Below the pieces are notes generated by a model, which saw only the letters and a program-made list of their open reading frames with translations, was not told where the DNA came from and ran no database searches. Source: Gammaproteobacteria bacterium (GTDB taxonomy: Bacteria > Pseudomonadota > Gammaproteobacteria > Steroidobacterales > Steroidobacteraceae). From it: 48,392 nt of DNA. The stretch spans positions 51,988-100,379 of the forward strand of contig PKWJ01000017.1 in the NCBI GenBank assembly GCA_003132025.1, read 5' to 3'. A program made the translations under genes and the position numbers. Below are positions 26,533 to 34,513 of this stretch, one piece after another; positions within the stretch are counted from its first letter, which is position 1, and the number at the start of each line of letters is the position of its first letter.

Positions 26533-27519
26533 CTGAGAATTTCGGCATATATCGGCGGTCTGCTGGGCCTGGCACTGCTGATCACGCTGGTCGTTCGTGC
26601 AGACCTGTCCGCCATGCTCCAGACCTTCGAACTGGCGGGCTGGCGACTGCTCTGGCTGGTACCGTATCGCGCCCTGCCGCTGCTGCTGTACGCCATCGGC
26701 TGGTTGATTCTGCTGCGCCCGTACGATCCCGAGGGACGCGCCGGGCTTGGCTACCTGCTGTGGGTCGCGTTCGTGCGCGACTCGATCGATCGCCTGCTAC
26801 CTGTCGCCAGCGTCGGCGGCAGCGTCGCAGGCGTGCGGCTGGCGCGCTGGCGCGGGCTCGCGGCAATTCCCGTCAGTGCCAGCATCATCGTGGAGATTCT
26901 GCTGACGCTGATCGTGTCCTACCTGTTTGCCGCATTCGGCCTGGTGCTGCTGATGGACCTGCATGCCAGCGGCCCGCAATACCAGCGGCTGCTGGTTCCA
27001 TTCCTCTGCAGCCTGCTGGTGCCGACGGTGACCGCGCTGCTGTTACGTTACGGCTCGGTGTTCAAGCGCCTGCACGGCCTGTTGCGCCCGTTCGTGGGCG
27101 AAGGCGCCATCGCCGAAGGAGCCGCGTCCCTGGATCATGAACTGCGCGCCAGCCTGCGTCGCGGCTGGAGGTTGCTGGCCGCCGGCGCACTGCAGCTCGC
27201 GGCGTTGGTCTGCGGGTCATTCGAAATCTGGTTCGCCTTGCGCCTGTTTGGCCATCCGGTGGGCCCGAGCGCTGCGATGATGCTGGAGAGCCTGACCCAG
27301 GCCGTGCGGCTGCTGGCGTTCATGGTTCCGGCCGGTCTGGGTGTGCAGGAAGCCGGCCTGGTCCTGTTCGGGCAGGCGTTGGGCATCAGCGGCGAGCTCG
27401 CCCTGTCGGTGTCCATGGCCAAGCGCATGCGCGAAGTGCTGTGCGGCCTGCCCTCACTGCTGTCCTGGCAGTGGATGGAAGGGCGGCGACTGCGGCGTCT
27501 GGCGCCGACGACGTCCTGA
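26533..27519 (+). CDS. hpnL: Hopanoid-associated membrane protein, LPG-synthase-like fold; start uncertain
   Basis: The frame encodes a membrane protein of the HpnL/UPF0104 type with about eight helices. Motifs such as FVRDSIDRLLPVASVGGSVAG, LESLTQAVRLLAFMVPAGLG and VQEAGLVLFGQ fit the family. Its role in hopanoid export or modification is not settled. Homology begins at ISAYIGGLLGLALLITLVV, but this frame has no ATG, GTG or TTG between the TGA at 26509 and ATG 26614. I start it at CTG 26533, seven bases after GGGA. ATG 26614 would cut off the first helix. Another possibility is a one-base frameshift from an ATG at 26471, which overlaps the hpnI stop as ATGA and would encode 21 residues before the junction. 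Confidence 0.8.
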   Translation: MRISAYIGGLLGLALLITLVVRADLSAMLQTFELAGWRLLWLVPYRALPLLLYAIGWLILLRPYDPEGRAGLGYLLWVAFVRDSIDRLLPVASVGGSVAGVRLARWRGLAAIPVSASIIVEILLTLIVSYLFAAFGLVLLMDLHASGPQYQRLLVPFLCSLLVPTVTALLLRYGSVFKRLHGLLRPFVGEGAIAEGAASLDHELRASLRRGWRLLAAGALQLAALVCGSFEIWFALRLFGHPVGPSAAMMLESLTQAVRLLAFMVPAGLGVQEAGLVLFGQALGISGELALSVSMAKRMREVLCGLPSLLSWQWMEGRRLRRLAPTTS

Positions 27520-27524
27520 CGCGA

Positions 27525-28313
27525 TCACTGATCACGGGACGATCGATCCACCGCGAGTGGCGCGAACGCCTGCTGCACCGGCATCACTTCGATCGCGTTG
27601 ACGTTCACATGCGCCGGCAGACGCAGTATCGACTCGATGACCTGCGCCACGTCCTGCGCCTGCAGCGGACGCATGCCGGCATACGGGGCGTGGGCGGCTG
27701 TCGCATCGCCCTTGAAGCGCACCAGCGAGAATTCCGTTTCGCACAGACCCAGCTCGACCGAGCTCACGCGGATCGCCGTGCCCAGAAGATCGGCTCGCAG
27801 GTTCAGCGACAGCTGCCGGACGTAGGCCTTGGTGGCACCGTACACGTTGCCACCCGGGTAAGGATAGGTCGCCGCCACCGATGACATGTTGATGATGTCG
27901 CCGCGATTACGCGCCACCATGCCTGGCAGGATCGCCCTGGTGACGCGGGTCAGGCCTAGGACGTTGGTCTGTATCATCGTCTCCCAATCCGGGAGGTTTG
28001 CCTCCTGGGCCTTATTCAGCCCGAGCGCCAGCCCGGCGTTGTTGACCAGGATATCGATGGCGGTGAAGGCCGCGGGTAGGCCCGCCAGGCAGGCCTGCAG
28101 CGATGGGGCCGACTGTACATCAAGTACGCAGGTCATCAATCGCTCGCAGTTGACCTGCTGTTGCAGTTCGAGCAGGCGCTCGGAGCGTCGGCCGGTGGCA
28201 ATCACATGCGCGCCGGCGTCGAGCAGACTCACTGCCAGCCCGCGGCCGATACCCGAAGTGGCGCCGGTGACGAAGGCCACCCTGCCCTGTGCCCATGGGG
28301 CGCGCGTTGTCAT
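27525..28313 (-). CDS. Short-chain dehydrogenase/reductase, YdfG-like
   Basis: A 262-residue classical SDR. The cofactor loop is TGATSGIG (16-23), followed by NNAG (91-94), the catalytic Ser at 144-145 (NMSSVAAT), and Tyr158 and Lys162 (VYGATKAY). The late segment VNAIEVMPVQQAFAPLAV is typical of the YdfG branch, which oxidises L-allo-threonine and 3-hydroxy acids with NADP. An arginine pair after beta-2 (ATGRRSERL) also favours NADP. It converges with hpnL (stops 6 bp apart), so it is probably unrelated to the hopanoid genes. A malonic-semialdehyde or 3-hydroxyacid role is possible. Confidence 0.9.
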   Translation of the reverse strand: MTTRAPWAQGRVAFVTGATSGIGRGLAVSLLDAGAHVIATGRRSERLLELQQQVNCERLMTCVLDVQSAPSLQACLAGLPAAFTAIDILVNNAGLALGLNKAQEANLPDWETMIQTNVLGLTRVTRAILPGMVARNRGDIINMSSVAATYPYPGGNVYGATKAYVRQLSLNLRADLLGTAIRVSSVELGLCETEFSLVRFKGDATAAHAPYAGMRPLQAQDVAQVIESILRLPAHVNVNAIEVMPVQQAFAPLAVDRSSRDQ

Positions 28314-28373
28314 CGCCCATTCTAGGGGGCCGTCGGCGTCGATCGCCAGTGCCCGCCGTCAGGCGCTGGCTGG

Positions 28374-29303
28374 CTAACGCGCCGCGAGGGCAGTGTGTAT
28401 CCTTTTCTCGATCGTGACCTGCAAATCGAGCGTTCGCGCGACTTGCAGCAGTGCCCTGGCCACCGACGGCAACGGTTCGTGGTCCGACGCCACGAGGCCG
28501 ATCAGATGCGCGGCACTGGGTTCGGTGAGCGCAATAGCCACCAGGCCGTCCATGTTTTCGAGCAGCAGCAGGAAACTCTCCGGTACCACGGTCGACAGCG
28601 CACCGAATCTGATGTGCGACCACAGTGTGATCATCGAGTTGGTTTCCACGACGGCATGCACCTCCGCCGCGGCCTCGTGAAAATGCATGTCGAGGATGCG
28701 CCGGTTCTGCATATCCGGCGTCAGCAGGCACATCGGCTGAGTGGCGGCCTGCGTCCAGCTGACGCGCTCCTGCCCGCCCAGTGCGGACTCGCGGTGTGTC
28801 AGCAGCACATAGCGTTCCAGATACAGCGGCAGCGTCTGTACCCGCGACAGGGGCTCGTTGTCGAGGTAGGTCAGGCCGATGTCGAGGCTGAAATCGTCCA
28901 GACCGCGCTGGATGTCGATCGAGGTCTGGGATCTGACGACGATGGTCGTACCTCCGTGCCGTTCAATGAACGGGGTGGTGAGCAGCGACACGATCGGCAG
29001 CGTCACCGGAATGGCGCCGATGCGCAGCCGACCGACCAGGCCCTCGCGCATTTCGCTCAATTCCTGCTTCAGCCCGTCATAGTCGGCAAGCACGCGCTGC
29101 GCCATGGCCAGGGCGCGCTCCCCCTCGGGCGTCAGGCCGACATAGCGTTGTCCGCGCTCGACCAGCAGTACGCCCAGACTCTCCTCCAGTTGCTTGATGC
29201 CGGCGGACAGCGTGGGTTGGGAAACGTTGCAGGCAGCGGCCGCGCGCGCGAAATGACGCTCCCTGGCCAAGGCCGTCAGATATTGCAGGTGCCGGGTGAT
29301 CAT
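28374..29303 (-). CDS. LysR-family transcriptional regulator
   Basis: From ATG 29303 the product has 309 residues; a slightly longer start at 29327 is possible. The N-terminal winged helix-turn-helix is clear (ITRHLQYLTALARERHFARA, then VSQPTLSAGIKQLEESLG, LLVERGQRYVGLTPEG). The effector domain starts with VGRLRIGAIPVTLPIVS and ends in the usual periplasmic-binding-like fold. The target is unknown: no divergent gene partner remains, because the upstream neighbour is an EAL remnant. I recall related LysR proteins beside formate dehydrogenase genes, which would suit an organism producing formate from oxalate, but I cannot verify that here. Confidence 0.9.
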   Translation of the reverse strand: MITRHLQYLTALARERHFARAAAACNVSQPTLSAGIKQLEESLGVLLVERGQRYVGLTPEGERALAMAQRVLADYDGLKQELSEMREGLVGRLRIGAIPVTLPIVSLLTTPFIERHGGTTIVVRSQTSIDIQRGLDDFSLDIGLTYLDNEPLSRVQTLPLYLERYVLLTHRESALGGQERVSWTQAATQPMCLLTPDMQNRRILDMHFHEAAAEVHAVVETNSMITLWSHIRFGALSTVVPESFLLLLENMDGLVAIALTEPSAAHLIGLVASDHEPLPSVARALLQVARTLDLQVTIEKRIHTALAAR

Positions 29304-29376
29304 CACGGATGACCCGTATGATGGCACGGCGGGTGCGCCCGGCGACAGCGGCCGCCCACACGGTGCTGGCGCTGAC

Positions 29377-29676
29377 CAGGTACCTGCTCTCGAACAAATC
29401 GGCTGGCAGCGGCTTGGAAAACAGAAAGCCCTGGAATTCGTCGCAACTGAGCAATTTCAGAAGCCGCGATTGCTCCTCGGTCTCCACGCCTTCCGCCACC
29501 ACGGTCAGGCGCAGTGCGTGCGCCACATTGATGATGGTGGACACCAGCGACAGCCCCTCCGGGCCGGCGGTCATATCGATGGCGATTTTCACATCCAGGG
29601 CGCGGATTGCCTGCAGCGTCGTAATGCTGTTCTTGATGTCCTCCGCCGCCAGCCGAAGGTCTGTACGCCGCCGCAC
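29377..29676 (-). pseudogene. EAL-domain (c-di-GMP phosphodiesterase) remnant with internal deletion
   Basis: About 100 codons match the C-terminal part of EAL domains: EDIKNSITTLQAIRALDVKI, then INVAHALRLTVVAEGVETEE, then CDEFQGFLFSKPLPADLFES. The sequence jumps from VKIAID straight to MTAGPEGLSLVSTI at about 29575. Intact EAL proteins have roughly 28 residues there, including the DFGTGYSSL metal-binding loop and the KIDRSF lysine. The EAL motif itself and everything before it (GGDEF or PAS domains) are missing too. The protein could not hydrolyse c-di-GMP. The frame runs on into the LysR start region without a proper end. Confidence 0.8.
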
Positions 29677-29741
29677 ACAGCACGCTGCTGGAGCTGTAGC
29701 GCTGTGGGACGGTATGACCTCGACCGCGTGCGAGCAGCCGC

Positions 29742-31022
29742 TCAGCGGATCAGGACGGCTCTGAAATCATTCACGTTGGTCAGCGTCGGGCCGGTCACGA
29801 CCGCATCGCCGAGGCTTTCGAAAAAGCCATGACCGTCGTTGTTGGCCAGGCTGGTCCCGGGATTGAGCCCCAAGCCGCGCGCGCGCGCCAGGGTGTCGGG
29901 AGTCAGGATTGCGCCCGCGACGTCTTCGGTACCATCAACGCCATCGGTGTCACCGGCAATGGCGTACACGCCCGACTGCCCATCGAGCGCGATACCCAGT
30001 GCCAGCAGGAACTCGACATTGCGGCCGCCGCGACCGGCACCGCGCACGGTCACCGTGGTCTCGCCCCCCGACAGCAGCACGCATGGTGCCGCGCACGGCT
30101 GGCCGTGCGTGATCACCTGGCGTGCAATGCCCGCCATGACTTTGCCGACGTCGCGCGCTTCACCCTCGATACTGTCGCCAAGGATCATCGGCACAATACC
30201 CGCCTCACCTGCCACTGCGGCTGCGGCCTCGAGCGCCATCTGTGGCGTGGCTATCATGCGGGTGGCCGCGCCCGCCAGCCGTGCATCGCCGGGCTTCGGG
30301 CTCTCGCCGCGTCCGCTCTCGAGCAGCAGCAGCACATTCGGCGGCACGGTGATGGCATGGCGCCTGAGTATCGCCAGTGCATCCGCGCACGTGGTCGGAT
30401 CGGCAACCGTTGGGCCCGAGCCAATATCGACCGGGTCGTCGCCGGGGACGTCGGAGATCAACAGGGTGATGAGCTGCGCCGGGTGACACGCTGCCCCGAG
30501 TCGTCCGCCCTTGATCGCAGACAGATGCCGGCGCACGCAGTTCATCTCCCGGATCGTGGCACCCGATTTCAGCAGCGCCCGATTGACCGCTTGCTTGTCG
30601 TCGAGACTGAGGCCGGGCAGCGGCAGCACCAGTAGCGCGGAGGCACCGCCGGAGATCAGGCACAGCACCAGATCCTCGGGGCCCAGACCCTGCACCAGCT
30701 GCAGGATCCGCTGCGCTGCCGCAAGTCCCGCCGCATCGGGCACCGGATGAGCCGCCTCGACGATTTCGATGCGACGACAAGGCACCTCATAGCCATAACG
30801 AGTGACGACCAGGCCAGACAGGTCGCCAGCCCAATTGTCCTCCACCGCGCGCGCCATCGCCGCGGAGGCCTTGCCGGCGCCGATCACCACCAGCCGGCCG
30901 CGCGGTGGCTGCGGCAGATGTCGCGGCACGCACCGCGCGGGTTGCGCCGCCTCAATGGCGGCGTCGAACATGCGCCGTAACAAAGCGCGCAACCCGCCCG
31001 CATCGCCTGCGCTGATGGGCAT
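29742..31022 (-). CDS. Glycerate 2-kinase (MOFRL family, TtuD/GckA-like)
   Basis: A 426-residue class II glycerate kinase that converts D-glycerate and ATP to 2-phosphoglycerate, the last step of the glycerate pathway. Motifs: GRLVVIGAGKASAAMARAVE, SGGASALLVLP, ISDVPGDDPVDIGSGPTVAD, LLSGGETTVTV, GRGGRNVEFLLALG and the MOFRL tail AGDTDGVDGTEDVAGA. Older databases call this family hydroxypyruvate reductase, but the kinase role is established for TtuD/GckA. Its ATG (31022) abuts the garR stop at 31023, so the two are translated together. It is the last gene of the minus-strand C2 operon. Confidence 0.93.
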   Translation of the reverse strand: MPISAGDAGGLRALLRRMFDAAIEAAQPARCVPRHLPQPPRGRLVVIGAGKASAAMARAVEDNWAGDLSGLVVTRYGYEVPCRRIEIVEAAHPVPDAAGLAAAQRILQLVQGLGPEDLVLCLISGGASALLVLPLPGLSLDDKQAVNRALLKSGATIREMNCVRRHLSAIKGGRLGAACHPAQLITLLISDVPGDDPVDIGSGPTVADPTTCADALAILRRHAITVPPNVLLLLESGRGESPKPGDARLAGAATRMIATPQMALEAAAAVAGEAGIVPMILGDSIEGEARDVGKVMAGIARQVITHGQPCAAPCVLLSGGETTVTVRGAGRGGRNVEFLLALGIALDGQSGVYAIAGDTDGVDGTEDVAGAILTPDTLARARGLGLNPGTSLANNDGHGFFESLGDAVVTGPTLTNVNDFRAVLIR

Positions 31023-31907
31023 CTATTGCCCGATCTCGTGGTTCGCCAGTAGTTCCAGCGCGCGCACCATGGCCGAATGGTCCCAGGCCTTGCCGCCGCG
31101 CGCGCCGCAGGCATTGAACAGCTCCTGAGCCGTGGCCGTGTTGGGCAAAGAAAGTCCGATCTGGCGCGCAGCGGTCAGCGCCAGATTCAGATCCTTCTGG
31201 TGCAATTCAATGCGAAATCCAGGTTCGAAACTGCGTTTGATCATCCGTTCACCGTGCACTTCCAGGACGCGCGACGACGCGAAGCCGCCCATCAGTGCCT
31301 GACGCACCTTGCCCGGGTCGGCGCCCATTTTGGAAGCGAACAACAGCGCTTCGCCCACCGCCTCGATCGTCAGGGCAACGATGATCTGGTTCGCCACCTT
31401 GCAGGTCTGGCCGTCGCCGTTGCCGCCCACCAGCGTGATGTTCTTGCCCATCAGCTCAAACAGCGGCCTGACCTTGCCGAAGGCGCTTTCGGGCCCGCCG
31501 ACCATGATCGTCAGGCTCGCCGCGCGCGCGCCGAGCTCCCCGCCCGACACCGGCGCGTCCAGGTACTGACAGCCCAGAGCCTCGATCCTGGAGGCAAATG
31601 CCCGGGTCTCGAGCGGGGAAATGGAGCTCATGTCGACCACGATCTTGCCGGGCGACAGCCCCGCCGCAATGCCGTCGGCGTCGAACAGCGCGGCCGCGAC
31701 ATGCGGGGTGTCAGGAACCATGGTGATGATGACGTCGGCGCGTTCGGCCACCGCCTTGCCAGAAACGCACTGGATCGCTCCCTGCGCGATCAGCGCCTGC
31801 GGGGCGGGCTTGTGATCATGAACGTAGAGCTCATGGCCGGCCGCGCGCAGATGCGCCGCCATCGGTCTGCCCATGATGCCAAGACCGACGAAACCGACTT
31901 TGCTCAT
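31023..31907 (-). CDS. garR: Tartronate semialdehyde reductase (2-hydroxy-3-oxopropionate reductase)
   Basis: ATG 31907 gives 294 residues, the usual family length; the open frame upstream runs into hyi and has no homology. It is a beta-hydroxyacid dehydrogenase: GFVGLGIMGRPMA (NADH loop), DAPVSGGELGARAASL (substrate loop at 118-132), and the catalytic Lys170 in GDGQTCKVANQ. The reaction is tartronate semialdehyde plus NAD(P)H to D-glycerate. Other beta-hydroxyacid dehydrogenases look similar, but its place between hyi and glycerate kinase makes this assignment firm. Confidence 0.93.
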   Translation of the reverse strand: MSKVGFVGLGIMGRPMAAHLRAAGHELYVHDHKPAPQALIAQGAIQCVSGKAVAERADVIITMVPDTPHVAAALFDADGIAAGLSPGKIVVDMSSISPLETRAFASRIEALGCQYLDAPVSGGELGARAASLTIMVGGPESAFGKVRPLFELMGKNITLVGGNGDGQTCKVANQIIVALTIEAVGEALLFASKMGADPGKVRQALMGGFASSRVLEVHGERMIKRSFEPGFRIELHQKDLNLALTAARQIGLSLPNTATAQELFNACGARGGKAWDHSAMVRALELLANHEIGQ

Positions 31908-31920
31908 GCTCGTTGCAGCA

Positions 31921-32697
31921 TCACAGGTAAGGCTTGATCCAGCACAGGCCTTCCACGGTACTCTTGGCTGGTTTGTATTCGCAACCGATCCAGCCGGAGT
32001 AGCCCAGCCGGTCGATGAATCCGAACAGGAAGGGGTAGTTGATCTCGCCGCTGCCCGGCTCGTGGCGTCCGGGATTGTCCGCCAGCTGCATGTGGCCGAT
32101 GCGATCCAGATTGCCCTGGATGGTCGCCGCCAGATCCCCCTCCATGACCTGCATGTGATAGATGTCGTACTGCAGGAACAGATTGTCCGAGCCCACCGCA
32201 TCGATGATCTCGAGCGCCTGGCGCGAGCGATTGACGAAGAACCCCGGAATGTCGCGCGTATTGCACGCCTCCAGCAGCAGCCGGATGCCGGCCGCCTTGA
32301 GCTTCACGGCGGCGAAGCGCAGGTTACCGACCAGTGTGTCGAGCGCCCGCTCCCGATCGATGCCGTGCGGCGCGATACCGGCCAGGCAATTGAGCTGCCG
32401 GCACTGCAGTGCCTGCGCGTACTCGATCGCCTGCCCCACGCCGTCCTGAAACTCACCCACGCGGTCGGGCAGACAGGCGATGCCGCGCTCGCCGCCGGCC
32501 CAATCGCCGGCAGGCAGGTTGTGCAGCACCTGGGTCAGGCCGTTGGCCTGCAGGCGCTCGGCCAGATCCTGCATTCGATGCGCATAGGGGAACAGGTATT
32601 CGACCCCCTCGAAGCCGGCGTCCCTGGCAGCACGAAAGCGCTCCAGGAACTCGACCTCGTTGAACAGCAGCGTCAGATTGGCGTTGAACCTTGGCAT
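31921..32697 (-). CDS. hyi: Hydroxypyruvate isomerase
   Basis: From ATG 32697 (AGGTG upstream; a GTG six bases earlier is also possible) the product is 258 residues with the TIM-barrel sugar isomerase pattern. It starts PRFNANLTLLFNE like E. coli Hyi and keeps DAGFEGVEYLFPY, NTRDIPGFFVN, GHMQLADNPGRHEPGSGEIN and GCEYKP. Metal-binding Glu143 and Glu240 are present. The usual LIEPIN sequence reads LLLEACN here, a small local change. It interconverts hydroxypyruvate and tartronate semialdehyde, joining the C2 and C3 steps of glyoxylate use. Confidence 0.92.
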   Translation of the reverse strand: MPRFNANLTLLFNEVEFLERFRAARDAGFEGVEYLFPYAHRMQDLAERLQANGLTQVLHNLPAGDWAGGERGIACLPDRVGEFQDGVGQAIEYAQALQCRQLNCLAGIAPHGIDRERALDTLVGNLRFAAVKLKAAGIRLLLEACNTRDIPGFFVNRSRQALEIIDAVGSDNLFLQYDIYHMQVMEGDLAATIQGNLDRIGHMQLADNPGRHEPGSGEINYPFLFGFIDRLGYSGWIGCEYKPAKSTVEGLCWIKPYL

Positions 32698-32706
32698 CCG
32701 CACCTG

Positions 32707-33477
32707 CTATCGCAGCGTATTGAGCAGCGAGCCTATGCCGTCGATCGTCACCTCAACGGTCGAGCCATCCCTGATCGACCCGACGCCGAGCGAAGTGCCA
32801 CAGGCAATGACGTCGCCCGGCAGCAGCGACATGTCGTGCGATATGCGGCTGACCAGCTCCAGCGGTGGGAAGATCATGTCGGACAGCGGATAGTTCTGTC
32901 GCTCAACGCCGTCCAGCCGGGTAATCACCCGTGCGCGCGAACAGTCGAGCTCGGAGGCGATCACCGGACCTAAGCAGCCGAAGCTGTCGTAGCCTTTGGA
33001 GCGACACCATTGCGCAAAGTCCGGGTTCTCGTTCAGCACCTCGGCGGCGGTGACATCGTCAACGCAGGTGTATCCAAAAATATAGTCAGCGGCACTGCTG
33101 GCCGCAACGTCCTTGCACTGCCGCCCGATCACGATGCCGAGCTCGCCTTCAAATGCGATCTTACCCCGGTACGCCAGCGGCCGCTTTATCGCCTCGCCCG
33201 GTCCGGCGAGCGAGCTGGCCGGCTTGATCAGGTACATCGGATGCGAAGGCGCCGGCTTGCCGAGCTTGGCGCCCAAGGCATGAAAGTTGTTCCATAGCGC
33301 GATGATTTTCGATGGCGTGCACGGAGGCAGCAGCGTGAACGCACCATCAACCACCGTGGCACCGCTCGGCGTCGGGCGATCGAACATGCAACCTTGATAT
33401 TGCGTGATCCCGCCGGCCCCGAGCACGCCGAAACCGACAGCACCATCCGCGGCCCGGAAGCGCGCCCAGCGTGTCAC
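32707..33477 (-). CDS. Fumarylacetoacetate hydrolase (FAH) family protein
   Basis: A 256-residue FAH-fold protein from GTG 33477. The metal ligands are visible: Glu110 and Glu112 in FEGELGIVIG, and Asp141 in YTCVDDVTA. Later motifs QNYPLSDMIFPPLELVSRIS and GDVIACGTSLGVGS complete the active-site pattern. The family includes fumarylpyruvate hydrolases, 2-keto-3-deoxyarabonate dehydratases and oxaloacetate decarboxylases/tautomerases. It lies 4 bp after the PanE-like gene and 9 bp before hyi, so it belongs to the operon. A role on a keto-diacid made in this pathway is likely, but the reaction cannot be named. Confidence 0.88.
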   Translation of the reverse strand: MTRWARFRAADGAVGFGVLGAGGITQYQGCMFDRPTPSGATVVDGAFTLLPPCTPSKIIALWNNFHALGAKLGKPAPSHPMYLIKPASSLAGPGEAIKRPLAYRGKIAFEGELGIVIGRQCKDVAASSAADYIFGYTCVDDVTAAEVLNENPDFAQWCRSKGYDSFGCLGPVIASELDCSRARVITRLDGVERQNYPLSDMIFPPLELVSRISHDMSLLPGDVIACGTSLGVGSIRDGSTVEVTIDGIGSLLNTLR

Positions 33478-33481
33478 CGGC

Positions 33482-34474
33482 TCACGGTCCGGCGCGATCG
33501 GCGGCGATGGTCCGCGCCAGCAGATCGGTGAGCGCGTATACCGCGTTGATGTGGGGCGTCGGCGTGTGCGTGAGGCGGCCGAGTTCCACCACCGAGCCTA
33601 CCAACGCCTCGAGCTCCAGCGGCCGCCCGGCCTCCACATCCTGCAGCATCGAGGTCTTGTGCTTGCCGACTTTCTCCGCGCCGGCGATGCGTTTCTCCAG
33701 ATCAACGCGAAAGGTGATACCGAGTTTGGTGGCCACCGCCTGCGCCTCGGTCATCATCGCGGCCGCAAGCGCTCGCGTGGGCGGAAACTGGCAGATATCG
33801 ACCAGCGTGGAACGCGTGAGCGCACTGATCGGATTGAACGTCAGGTTGCCCCAGACCTTAAGCCATATCTCGGCGCGTATATCATCCAGCACCGGCGCCT
33901 TGAATCCGGCCCGAATGAAACAATCGGCGACCTGCGTCGCCCGCGGGCTGTGCGAGCCATCGAGCTCTCCGACCGGAAAGCGTTCGCCCTCGATGTGTTT
34001 GACGACTCCCGGGGCGACCAGCTCGGACGCCGGGTAGACCACGCAGCCCACGACCCGCTCGGCAGAAATTTTCTGGCTGATCACTCCGTTCGGATCCACG
34101 CTGCGCACGACGCTGCCGGCCAGCTGACCGCCATGCCGATGGAAATACCAGTACGGTATTCCGTTCTGCATCGTCACTACGACGGTATCGGCGCCAAACA
34201 GCCTCGGCACCTGGTCCGCAACCGCCTCGAGCTGGTTGGCTTTCACCGCCAGGATCACCAGGTCCTGCGGCCCGGCGGCGCCGTAGTCGTCGGTTGCCTT
34301 GACGTTCGACGCCAGCTGTTCGCTGCCATCGTTCATCATCAGCTTGATGCCGTTGCTGCGAATGGCCTGCAGGTTCGCGCCGCGCACCATGCAGGTGACG
34401 TCTTCGCCGGCCAGAGCGAGCCTGGCGGCGACATAACCGCCGATGGCGCCCGCGCCAACAACCGCGATCTTCAC
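33482..34474 (-). CDS. PanE-like 2-oxoacid reductase; candidate oxalyl-CoA reductase
   Basis: A 330-residue ketopantoate-reductase-fold protein: N-terminal AVVGAGAIGGYVAARLA, Asn104 in TMQNGIPYWYF, and the catalytic Lys206 with Asn210 and Asn214 in WLKVWGNLTFNPISALT. TSMLQDVEAGRPLELEAL carries the late conserved acid. In Methylobacterium extorquens AM1 the paralogue PanE2 is an oxalyl-CoA reductase that makes glyoxylate from oxalate. This gene sits in the operon with hyi, garR and glycerate kinase and opposite an oxalate transporter and formyl-CoA:oxalate transferase, the context expected for that activity rather than for pantothenate synthesis. The assignment is inferred from context. A related copy lies at 45137-46111. 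Confidence 0.8.
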   Translation of the reverse strand: MKIAVVGAGAIGGYVAARLALAGEDVTCMVRGANLQAIRSNGIKLMMNDGSEQLASNVKATDDYGAAGPQDLVILAVKANQLEAVADQVPRLFGADTVVVTMQNGIPYWYFHRHGGQLAGSVVRSVDPNGVISQKISAERVVGCVVYPASELVAPGVVKHIEGERFPVGELDGSHSPRATQVADCFIRAGFKAPVLDDIRAEIWLKVWGNLTFNPISALTRSTLVDICQFPPTRALAAAMMTEAQAVATKLGITFRVDLEKRIAGAEKVGKHKTSMLQDVEAGRPLELEALVGSVVELGRLTHTPTPHINAVYALTDLLARTIAADRAGP

Positions 34475-34513
34475 CGTTCCCCCTGGGCGCGCGTAGCTGT
34501 TATAAGGTGCCCG

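Noticed and set aside
28395-29312. 305-codon plus-strand open frame
   Set aside because: Antisense to the LysR gene; GC-rich shadow without a domain.
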